A DNA stretch of 17,627 nt from Polynucleobacter sp. UBA962 (lineage in GTDB: Bacteria > Pseudomonadota > Gammaproteobacteria > Burkholderiales > Burkholderiaceae): the NCBI GenBank assembly GCA_002292975.1, contig DBCI01000023.1, positions 9,159-26,785 of the forward strand. Direction: 5' to 3'. This document shows, in pieces, positions 7,808 through 15,444 of the stretch. The notes beneath the pieces are model-generated. The model worked only from the letters and a program-made list of their open reading frames with translations. It searched no databases and had not been told where the DNA came from. The first letter of the stretch is position 1. Each line of letters starts with the position of its first letter. A program made the translations under genes and the position numbers.

Positions 7808-8909
7808 CTTGCTTACCCGTGGCAATCTTTGCAGAGACCTCATTAGCCCGACGTTCCCGTAACGCTAATTCTGCCTCTGAGTCAGGCATGGTTGGCCATC
7901 CCTGCATATGCTCTTTTGCAATCTCCTCCAAAGCAGAGATAAAAACTGGGTCATCGTTTAGGCATGGGATATATCGATAATCTCCGCCGCCATGCTCATG
8001 GAAGATCTCCTGTCCTTCCATCGCAATCTCTTCAAGAGTTTCCAAACAATCTGCTGGGAACCCTGGGCACACAATATCAATATGTGGGCAAGTGTCCTTT
8101 CCCAAGTCCTCGAGCATGAGAGCAGTGTATGGTTTTAGCCACTCAGCCCGACCAAAGCGCGATTGAAAAGTAACTCGGTAGTCATTAGGCTTCAAACCCA
8201 ACGCCTCACCAAGTAGACGGCCTGTTTTTAAACATTCACAATGGTAGGGATCGCCCTGCATCAAATTTCGTTTCGGTAAACCATGAAAAGACATCACTAA
8301 CTTTGCACCCTTAGCAAAATCGGGTCTGCCATTTTGGATCCAATAGGCCTCAATGCTCTGCCGCAAGGCATCAATATAGCGAGGGTGGTCATGATAGTGC
8401 TTAACTAAACGCAACTCGGGTTGGTTGCGCCACCCTTTTAAAACATCAAATATTTCATCAAAACTTGAGGCACTGGTCGTTGCAGAATATTGTGGGTAAA
8501 GAGGCAACACAAGAAGTCGCTCAACGTTTTCTTGCCTAAACCTCTCAAGTACCTCTGGAATCGATGGCTTGCCATAGCGCATTCCTAGATCAACAATCAC
8601 GCTAGTGTTGGTCTTTCTAAAGCGCGCTTGTAAGCCGCTCGCTTGGGCCTTGGAATAAATCAATAGAGGGGATCCCTCCTGCAACCAAATCGAGGCATAT
8701 TTTTTAGCCGATGCGCCACTACGAATTGGCAAAATAATTCCGTGCAAAATAAACCACCAGACTAAACGTGGGATTTCGACAACCCGCGGGTCTGACAAGA
8801 ATTGTTTGAGATAGGTTCGTACCGCAAGACGTGTCGGCGCCTCTGGTGTACCAAGATTAATGACCAAAATACCCGTGCGAGCAGAACGAAGGTGGGGGCT
8901 AGGGTTCAA
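7800..8909 (-). CDS. hemH: Ferrochelatase
   Basis: 369 residues. It inserts ferrous iron into a porphyrin in the last steps of haem synthesis, normally at the inner face of the membrane. Diagnostic features are VINLGTPEAPT (16-26), LPLYPQYSATTSAS (135-148), the active-site SFHGLPKR (207-214) with H209, TFQSRFGRAEWLKPYT (247-262), and CPGFPADCLETLEEI (281-295) with E290. The H209/E290 spacing of 81 equals that of the B. subtilis enzyme (H183/E264). The best start is TTG at 8909, 19 bases after the hrcA stop, with GGA six bases upstream; no in-frame ATG lies close by. Its 3' end overlaps the grpE heat-shock promoter. It sits between hrcA and grpE and is probably co-transcribed with hrcA. Confidence 0.95.
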   Translation of the reverse strand: MNPSPHLRSARTGILVINLGTPEAPTRLAVRTYLKQFLSDPRVVEIPRLVWWFILHGIILPIRSGASAKKYASIWLQEGSPLLIYSKAQASGLQARFRKTNTSVIVDLGMRYGKPSIPEVLERFRQENVERLLVLPLYPQYSATTSASSFDEIFDVLKGWRNQPELRLVKHYHDHPRYIDALRQSIEAYWIQNGRPDFAKGAKLVMSFHGLPKRNLMQGDPYHCECLKTGRLLGEALGLKPNDYRVTFQSRFGRAEWLKPYTALMLEDLGKDTCPHIDIVCPGFPADCLETLEEIAMEGQEIFHEHGGGDYRYIPCLNDDPVFISALEEIAKEHMQGWPTMPDSEAELALRERRANEVSAKIATGKQAP

Positions 8910-8928
8910 ATGAAATCCAAAATCAAAA

Positions 8929-9942
8929 TTATGGGTTACTTAATGCGCCACTCAAAAGCTTTGAGGTAATGTCCACAATTGGAATCACGCGATCATACGC
9001 CATCCGAGTTGGCCCGATCACCCCTAAGGTACCCACTATTTTGCCATCCACGCTGTACGGTGCACTGATGACCGCTAAATCTTCATAGGGTAAGAGCTCG
9101 CTCTCACCCCCAATGAATATTTGAATTCCATCGGCGTGACTAGAGATATCAAGTAATTGCATCAGAACCGATTTCTGCTCAAGCATGTCAAACATCTTGC
9201 GTAATTTAGTTAAGTTAGAACTTAGCTCCCCAACATCCAATAAATGGCGCTCTCCAGAGATCACCATATCAGGATGCGTTAATTTGGTATCTGTCACTCC
9301 ATTCTCAAGTGCCAAGGTCATTAAACCCGCAATATCCCCTCGCAAATGATCGAGCTCAGCACGTAAGCGAGCGCTGATATCTGAAAAACTCTTCCCAGAA
9401 AAATGCGCATTGATGTAGTTGCTTGCCTCAACCAATTGACTCGGGCTGTAATCTTGGGTGGTCGGCAAAATACGATTTTGCACATCCCCTTGAGGTGTAA
9501 CCAAGATTAGTAAGATTTTTCCTTCACCCAAACGCAAGAACTCGATGTGTTTAAAAATCTGTGAGCGCTTAGGCGTCATCACCACTCCGGCAAAGTGAGT
9601 CAGACTGGATAAAAGCTGTGCTGCTGAGTTAATGACCTTCTGTGGCGAATCTGGATACAAAGAACGCTCAACTTCTCTAGAGGCCAATTCCTCCAAAGGC
9701 CGAATAGTCAACATCGTGTCGACAAACAGCCGATAGCCACGGGGAGTAGGTATGCGTCCAGCAGATGTATGGGGGCTAGTCACAAAACCCATCTCTTCGA
9801 GGTCAGCCATGACGTTACGAATGGTGGCGGCAGATAAATCAAGGCCAGAAAACCGAGATAAGGTTCTAGAGCCCACTGGCTGACCCTCCTCGATGTATCT
9901 CTCGATGAGGGTTTTTAGTAAAAGTTTGGAGCGATCATCCAT
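8929..9942 (-). CDS. hrcA: Heat-inducible transcription repressor HrcA
   Basis: 337 residues when started at the ATG at 9942 ([20 protein letters not shown]). The frame stays open 49 codons further upstream, but those residues do not resemble HrcA and would run into nadK, so I reject the longer form. The N-terminal winged-helix region (about 1-70) shows the conserved [10 protein letters not shown] and [17 protein letters not shown] stretches, followed by [16 protein letters not shown] and a GAF-like regulatory domain. Known role: binds CIRCE operators and represses chaperone operons, with folding assisted by GroEL. I see no CIRCE in this window, including upstream of hrcA, grpE and dnaK, so its target is probably elsewhere. 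No strong Shine-Dalgarno sequence precedes the start. Confidence 0.96.
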   Translation of the reverse strand: MDDRSKLLLKTLIERYIEEGQPVGSRTLSRFSGLDLSAATIRNVMADLEEMGFVTSPHTSAGRIPTPRGYRLFVDTMLTIRPLEELASREVERSLYPDSPQKVINSAAQLLSSLTHFAGVVMTPKRSQIFKHIEFLRLGEGKILLILVTPQGDVQNRILPTTQDYSPSQLVEASNYINAHFSGKSFSDISARLRAELDHLRGDIAGLMTLALENGVTDTKLTHPDMVISGERHLLDVGELSSNLTKLRKMFDMLEQKSVLMQLLDISSHADGIQIFIGGESELLPYEDLAVISAPYSVDGKIVGTLGVIGPTRMAYDRVIPIVDITSKLLSGALSNP

Positions 9943-9979
9943 GATTGGAGTAATTTTATGCCTATGGTTTAATCGTTGT
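9943..9979. promoter_or_regulatory. 37-base divergent gap between hrcA and nadK
   Basis: AT-rich gap between the two start codons. Promoters for both directions must overlap here or reach into the opposite gene. A TAAAAT word on the minus strand could be an hrcA -10, but I found no convincing -35 at the right distance. Neither start has a clear Shine-Dalgarno sequence. Confidence 0.3.
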
Positions 9980-10885
9980 ATGTTAAGCCCATCAAGCAAT
10001 CCACTGCAGAAGAAATTTCGGCGCGTTACCCTAGTTGGTAAACACCAGGCAGATGGTATTGGCGAGCATCTCCAAGAATTAGCGCACATCCTTATCCAAC
10101 AAGGCTGCGAGCTCAGTATTGAGTCTGAAACAGCAGCTCATTTGCAGATCAAAGGGAGCAAAACCCTGCCCCTCAGTGACTTTAAAGATTCCACCGATTT
10201 GGCCGTCATTTTGGGAGGCGATGGAACCATGCTGGGGATTGGGCGCCAAATTGCTGGTAGTGGTGTTCCTCTACTGGGTATCAATATGGGGCGGCTTGGC
10301 TATATGACCGATATCCCCTTTGAAGACGCCAAAACGGTCCTTCCTGCGATTATTCAAGGGCACTATGAGATTGACTCACGCTCTCTTCTGGAGGCGAGCG
10401 TGTCACGCCATGGTAAAGAAATCCATCGTGGTCTAGCCCTAAACGATGTCGTTGTGAACCGTTCTGGTCTATCGGGGATGGTTGAGCTTAGAGTCCATGT
10501 CAATCAATCATTTATGTATAACCAACGCTCGGATGGTTTAATTGTTTCTACGCCAACCGGCTCCACTGCCTACGCATTGTCAGCCGGAGGCCCAATTTTG
10601 CACCCTAGAGTTCCGGGGATTGTGTTGGTCCCAATTGCCCCCCACGCACTATCAAACCGTCCCATTGTGCTCGCTCAAGAATCTATTATTGCGATTGAAG
10701 TCGTTGGCGGTCGTGAAGTGATCGTTAACTTTGATATGCAATCGCTCACCAAGTTACAAATTGGTGACCGAGTTGAAGTACGGCTTTCTGATAAATCTAT
10801 TTCTCTCTTACATCCTTTGGGGCATAGTGACTACCAAACCTTGCGAGAAAAATTGCACTGGAACGAGTATCCTTCCACGTTTTAA
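9980..10885 (+). CDS. nadK: NAD kinase
   Basis: 301 residues from the ATG at 9980. The open frame extends to 9893, but its first 29 residues are unlike NAD kinase and overlap hrcA. The family signature GGDGT is at 79-83 with D81. [11 protein letters not shown] (152-162) and [24 protein letters not shown] (186-209) bind the substrate and complete the diagnosis. Known role: phosphorylates NAD to NADP in the cytoplasm. It is divergent from hrcA and 15 bases ahead of recN, forming a likely two-gene operon. The ATG has no visible Shine-Dalgarno sequence, so a very short leader or leaderless mRNA is possible. Confidence 0.95.
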   Translation: MLSPSSNPLQKKFRRVTLVGKHQADGIGEHLQELAHILIQQGCELSIESETAAHLQIKGSKTLPLSDFKDSTDLAVILGGDGTMLGIGRQIAGSGVPLLGINMGRLGYMTDIPFEDAKTVLPAIIQGHYEIDSRSLLEASVSRHGKEIHRGLALNDVVVNRSGLSGMVELRVHVNQSFMYNQRSDGLIVSTPTGSTAYALSAGGPILHPRVPGIVLVPIAPHALSNRPIVLAQESIIAIEVVGGREVIVNFDMQSLTKLQIGDRVEVRLSDKSISLLHPLGHSDYQTLREKLHWNEYPSTF

Positions 10886-10900
10886 TCTGGGTAGATAGGC

Positions 10901-12568
10901 ATGCTCCACTCATTAGCTTTGCGTGATTTTGTAATCGTCGATCAACTTGAACTCGATTTTACAGAGGGCTTTAGTGTTTTGACTGGCGAAACCGGTGCGG
11001 GTAAATCAATCCTATTGGATGCCCTTGGATTAGCGCTTGGGGAACGAGCTGACAGTAGCCAAATCCGTGAGGGCTGTCAACGCGCGGAGATTACAGCAAT
11101 TTTTAGGATTGATAACAGGCTTGAAACAGAAATGAACGCCTGGTTAGAGGTGCACGATCTACCCCTAGAGGATGGCGGTAAAAGTCTGATCCTAAAACGC
11201 AGTATTGATCACACGGGACGCAGTCGTTCCTTTATTAATGGTAGCAGTGCCTCATTAAATCAACTTCGCGAGGCTGGTGATCGCCTCGTTGATATTCACG
11301 GCCAACATGCCCACCAACTGCTTCTCAAAACTGGCGCGCAACGTGAACTACTAGACCGCCATGCTGGTCTTGCTGAGCTGACAAGTCAGGTTGCTGAAGC
11401 ATTTAAAGTGATGAGCGCCACGCAGAAAAAACTCGAGCAAGCCGAATCGGCAGGTGCTGATATTCAACGCGAGCGTGAGCGCTTGGAGTGGCAGCTTGAA
11501 GAGCTTACTGAGATCGCTCCTCAAACAAACGAGTGGGCTGAGATCAAATCTGATCACGCGCGTTTAGCCAATGCGGCAAAAATTATTCAGGGAAGTCAGG
11601 CAACCATTGATCTGCTCAGTGAATCAGATCACTCGATTGAATCACAACTGAATATGGCTAAACAAGAAATTGATTCTCTGGCAGAACATGACCCTGCCCT
11701 AAATCCAGTAGCAGAAAGTTTGAACGTTGCCCAAATTCAATTAGATGAAGCTCTCCATAGTCTCAATCGTTATCTACAAAAAATGGACTTGGATCCAGAT
11801 CGACTAGCGGAAGTCGATGCACGTATGCAAATACTGCATACTGCCGCGCGTAAATACAAAGTAAATCCGGATGATCTAGCGCAATTGTGGATTGATACTC
11901 AAGAGAAATTAGATGCGTTGACTGCTGCGCAAAATATAGAAGTGCTACGTCAGCAATTGCATGAGCAAATCAGCAAATTCACAGAACTCGCAAATGATCT
12001 CTCACAAAAACGTCAGAAGGCCGCTCAACAGCTTAGCAAAGAAATTACTGCCGCGATGCAAACACTTGCTATGTCTGGAGGTCAATTACAAATTGCTTTA
12101 CGTGAATGTGAGCCCAGCGCTAAAGGGATTGATCATGTGGAGTACCTGATTGCAGCGCATGCTGGAAGTACACCGCGCCCTTTAGCAAAAGTAGCCTCTG
12201 GTGGTGAGCTTGCCCGTATTAGCCTTGCAATTAGTGTTATTACTAGCCAGGCAAGCTTTACTCCCACGCTTATTTTTGATGAGGTTGACTCTGGAATCGG
12301 TGGTGCAGTGGCTCAGACTGTTGGTGAGTTGCTCAAAAAATTGGGGCAATCCCATCAAATATTATGCGTGACCCATCTTGCACAAGTTGCCGCTCAGGGC
12401 AATCATCACTTTAAGGTGATCAAAACTCAAACGAATGGCGTAACAAGTTCGGACGTAAGTTCTTTAGGACGTCAGGAGCGTATTGAAGAAATCGCCAGAA
12501 TGCTTGGTGGGGCCACCATTACTGACACTACACGGCGTCATGCTCGCGAGCTTCTTGGTCAATCTTAG
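10901..12568 (+). CDS. recN: DNA repair protein RecN
   Basis: 555 residues, an SMC-like ATPase of double-strand break repair. The N-terminal head half has Walker A GETGAGKS (29-36). The middle (~160-380) is a heptad-rich coiled coil with a central turn. The C-terminal head half carries the ABC signature ASGGELARISLAI (432-444) and Walker B/D-loop DEVDSGIGG (460-468), then the switch histidine region VTHLAQVAAQG. All parts of a functional head are present. The ATG follows AGATAGGC, a usable ribosome-binding site, 15 bases after nadK. The 3' end overlaps the 3' end of the opposing glnE by 4 bases, so any terminator must lie inside coding sequence. Confidence 0.97.
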   Translation: MLHSLALRDFVIVDQLELDFTEGFSVLTGETGAGKSILLDALGLALGERADSSQIREGCQRAEITAIFRIDNRLETEMNAWLEVHDLPLEDGGKSLILKRSIDHTGRSRSFINGSSASLNQLREAGDRLVDIHGQHAHQLLLKTGAQRELLDRHAGLAELTSQVAEAFKVMSATQKKLEQAESAGADIQRERERLEWQLEELTEIAPQTNEWAEIKSDHARLANAAKIIQGSQATIDLLSESDHSIESQLNMAKQEIDSLAEHDPALNPVAESLNVAQIQLDEALHSLNRYLQKMDLDPDRLAEVDARMQILHTAARKYKVNPDDLAQLWIDTQEKLDALTAAQNIEVLRQQLHEQISKFTELANDLSQKRQKAAQQLSKEITAAMQTLAMSGGQLQIALRECEPSAKGIDHVEYLIAAHAGSTPRPLAKVASGGELARISLAISVITSQASFTPTLIFDEVDSGIGGAVAQTVGELLKKLGQSHQILCVTHLAQVAAQGNHHFKVIKTQTNGVTSSDVSSLGRQERIEEIARMLGGATITDTTRRHARELLGQS

Positions 12569-15387
12569 TCACCCGCTTCAGGACGCGACGGCGTACCAAA
12601 TATTTTCTTCCAAAGAGCGCTGACCTGATCTCTGGCATTTGCAAAGTCAGGATATTGATGAATATCCATGCGTGTTTTGTCTGCGCCATCTAAACGTAAG
12701 CGGTGTTGCTGGGCTCTAAAGATCCGATAGGCATTAGCAATTTCTAGGGCCTCTTCAGCGGTAATCAGCTGATGATCCGCAGCGATACGAAGTAATGCAA
12801 TATTGCCTAAATTACCCAATAAGGCAGGAAATTGTCGCGCGTACGCCAAGACGAAAAATTGCACCATGAACTCAATATCAACCATTCCTCCGGGATCATG
12901 CTTTAAGTCAAATTCTGACGAATGATTTAGATGACCCGCGTGAACCTTGTGCCGCATATCAATAATTTCATGCTGGAGTTCATTCATTTTCCGTTCCTGC
13001 GATAGCACCTCATTACGGATCTCCTCAAAACGCTTGCCCACAGTGGGATTTCCTGCTGCAAAGCGCGCTCGCGAGATTGCCTGATGCTCCCAAACCCATG
13101 CCGCATTGTCTCCTTCGCGCAATTGATACCGTCTAAATGAGTCTAGGCTGGTAACCAAAAATCCAGCCGCCCCATTTGGTCTCAGACGTGTATCGATCTC
13201 AAACAAAGTACCGGCTGGCGTTAAGGTGGTTAACCAATTGATCATCCGCTTTCCCAGAATGGAAAAAACCTCCTGAGCAGATTGATCGTTGATCGGCGCA
13301 TCGTACAAAAAGACCAGGTCAAGATCTGATGCATACCCTAATTCCTTACCGCCCAATTTTCCATAAGCAATCACTGCAAATTGCGGTAATTGTTGGGCAT
13401 CCATTGAAAACTTTTGGGCAACTGCTGGCCAAACCCGCTCATAGGTAACCTGCAAAATCAGATCGGCTAAGGCAGATAGTCGATCGCTCACGCGCTCTAC
13501 GCTTAAGCCTTCTTGAGCCCCAATACCTAAATCTGCTAATAGAATCAAGAAGGTCTCGGTGTGATGCGTGATGCGCAAAATATCCATCGCATGATCCGGA
13601 CTAGCATGATCAGCAAGCGCATCATCTAAGCGGAGATCTAAATCAATCTTTACTTTTTTCCAATAGCTATCTGGATCATGAATTAACTCTGACTGGGCAC
13701 TGGCGGATAAAAGGTCATCTAATAAATGTGGGTGTCTAGCAAGATACTGGGCTGCCCATTTAGAGGAGTTCAGTAGTACAAGTACCTTTTGTAACGCATT
13801 GGAATACTCTGCCAAGATTGATAAGTAAGCGCCACGCCTGGAGATTGCCTCAAGTAAATCAAAAAAACGTAATAAGGTTTGATCTGTATCGTCTGCATGA
13901 GAGCTGGCGATATCTGCAGCTGCTTTTTTTAGTAAGCTCCGAATCACCAGCTGACTTTTTTCTGGGAGAGCCTTGACACGAGAGCTATCTAGCCAACTTT
14001 GCCAACGCTCATGCACTCTGGGGAATAAAGTCGGATCGGGTTGCCAGTCTAGAGCATTGATATCAAGCTGTAAACGACTGTCAGCATCCAAAGAGAATGC
14101 TTTTTCGAAATACCGCGCCACCCGATTTTGATGACCATTTAGCTCCTGAATAAACTCATCTAAAGTAGTCACTTCAGCAGGACCGGCCATAGCCTTAGCT
14201 AGTTGCAAACGGGCCTCATCACTCTCTGGAAAATAATGAGTTTGCTGATCTTCCCAAATTTGTATGCGATGCTCTAAGCGCCGTAAGAATACATAAGCAA
14301 CTTTTAGATCCTGAACTTCTTCAGGACTCATCCATAGATTAGCCTGGAGTAAATCAAGCACTTCTAAGGTTGGGCGAATTCGCAAACGTGGATCCGTGCC
14401 CCCGCGCATAAGTTGAAACATTTGTGCCAAGAATTCAATTTCACGTATTCCCCCTCGACCTAACTTAATATCGTGCGATCGACCGCTCCGGTTACTGCTG
14501 CGCTTTTCTGCCTCACGCTGAATCTGTGCGTGTAGCTCGCGAATCGCTGCAATTACCCCGTAGTCCAAATGACGACGATAGACAAAGGGCCGAATAATTT
14601 GCTCTAACCCTTTTTCACAACGCACATGATCAGGATGATCACTTAATGGATAAATCATGCGGCCTTTGATCCAAGCGTATCGCTCCCACTCGCGGCCTTG
14701 AACAAAGAGATATTCCTCAAGCATTTCTAAACTACAAACTAATGGCCCTGAATCTCCATTGGGTCTTAATCGCATATCAACCCGAAAGACGAATCCATTT
14801 TCATCATGCTCGGCAATGATTTTGATCAGGCGCCGCCCAAGTTTTGTGAACCACTCGTGGTTTGAGATCGAGCTTGAGCCTCCTTGAGTGTCACCCTCCT
14901 CTTCATATAAAAAAATTAGGTCAATATCGGAAGAAAGATTGAGCTCCTTGCCGCCTAGCTTTCCCATACCCACAATCATGAGCGGTAACTCGTAATCTGC
15001 CGATCGAGCCGATGGCAAACCAAATCGGCCTTTAAGATCTTTACGAATAAAAGCGGCCGTGTATGCCAAACTTTGCTGGGCAAAATAACTGAGGGCATGG
15101 GTGACCTCATCCAGTGCGGCCAAACTATTGAGATCTCGATAGGCAATCCAGAGCATTAAACGCTGGCGGGCCAGACGCAACTCACCCATTAAAACAGTCT
15201 CCTCAAGACTTTCTTGGCTCAGGGATTGCCGCAAGGATAAAAGTAAACTATCGATCTGTTTGGGCTCAATCGGGGTACGAAGTCTCTCCGCAAGCCACCC
15301 CCGCCATTGGGGCTGTGCACTTAACCACCGACTCGCAAATAAGGAGTGTTTTTCTAGGAAATGTAGAGCAGTTTGAGGATCGACCAT
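12565..15387 (-). CDS. glnE: Bifunctional glutamine synthetase adenylyltransferase/adenylyl-removing enzyme
   Basis: 940 residues, the normal size for the two-domain enzyme. The N-terminal adenylyl-removing domain has GMGKLGGKELNLSSDIDLIF (140-159) with metal-binding D154/D156, then RVDMRLRPNGDSGPL. The C-terminal adenylyltransferase domain repeats the pattern as AYGKLGGKELGYASDLDLVF with D688/D690, then IDTRLRPNGAAGFL. Both active sites look intact. A helical linker joins them and a helical bundle closes the protein. Known role: attaches or removes AMP on glutamine synthetase in response to PII and glutamine. The ATG at 15387 has only a weak ribosome-binding site. It is divergent from the YhdP-type gene and converges on recN. 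Confidence 0.97.
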   Translation of the reverse strand: MVDPQTALHFLEKHSLFASRWLSAQPQWRGWLAERLRTPIEPKQIDSLLLSLRQSLSQESLEETVLMGELRLARQRLMLWIAYRDLNSLAALDEVTHALSYFAQQSLAYTAAFIRKDLKGRFGLPSARSADYELPLMIVGMGKLGGKELNLSSDIDLIFLYEEEGDTQGGSSSISNHEWFTKLGRRLIKIIAEHDENGFVFRVDMRLRPNGDSGPLVCSLEMLEEYLFVQGREWERYAWIKGRMIYPLSDHPDHVRCEKGLEQIIRPFVYRRHLDYGVIAAIRELHAQIQREAEKRSSNRSGRSHDIKLGRGGIREIEFLAQMFQLMRGGTDPRLRIRPTLEVLDLLQANLWMSPEEVQDLKVAYVFLRRLEHRIQIWEDQQTHYFPESDEARLQLAKAMAGPAEVTTLDEFIQELNGHQNRVARYFEKAFSLDADSRLQLDINALDWQPDPTLFPRVHERWQSWLDSSRVKALPEKSQLVIRSLLKKAAADIASSHADDTDQTLLRFFDLLEAISRRGAYLSILAEYSNALQKVLVLLNSSKWAAQYLARHPHLLDDLLSASAQSELIHDPDSYWKKVKIDLDLRLDDALADHASPDHAMDILRITHHTETFLILLADLGIGAQEGLSVERVSDRLSALADLILQVTYERVWPAVAQKFSMDAQQLPQFAVIAYGKLGGKELGYASDLDLVFLYDAPINDQSAQEVFSILGKRMINWLTTLTPAGTLFEIDTRLRPNGAAGFLVTSLDSFRRYQLREGDNAAWVWEHQAISRARFAAGNPTVGKRFEEIRNEVLSQERKMNELQHEIIDMRHKVHAGHLNHSSEFDLKHDPGGMVDIEFMVQFFVLAYARQFPALLGNLGNIALLRIAADHQLITAEEALEIANAYRIFRAQQHRLRLDGADKTRMDIHQYPDFANARDQVSALWKKIFGTPSRPEAGD

Positions 15388-15444
15388 ATCTAATCTTAAT
15401 CTTTACCAACCCATTTGAATTCGGGTATCGGATAATAGGGCTTG
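15388..15444. promoter_or_regulatory. 57-base divergent gap between glnE and the yhdP-type gene
   Basis: It holds both translation starts' upstream regions. On the plus strand GATAAT (15431-15436) resembles a -10 box but lies too close to the start to leave a normal leader, and I see no matching -35. AGGG four bases before the plus-strand ATG is the likely ribosome-binding site. No operator palindrome was recognised. Confidence 0.3.

Noticed and set aside
9893..9979. N-terminal extension of the nadK frame (29 codons)
   Set aside because: It overlaps the hrcA start and does not look like NAD kinase; ATG 9980 gives a normal 301-residue protein.
9943..10089. N-terminal extension of the hrcA frame (49 codons)
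   Set aside because: The residues do not resemble HrcA and overlap nadK coding sequence; the ATG at 9942 gives the usual length and the usual N-terminus.
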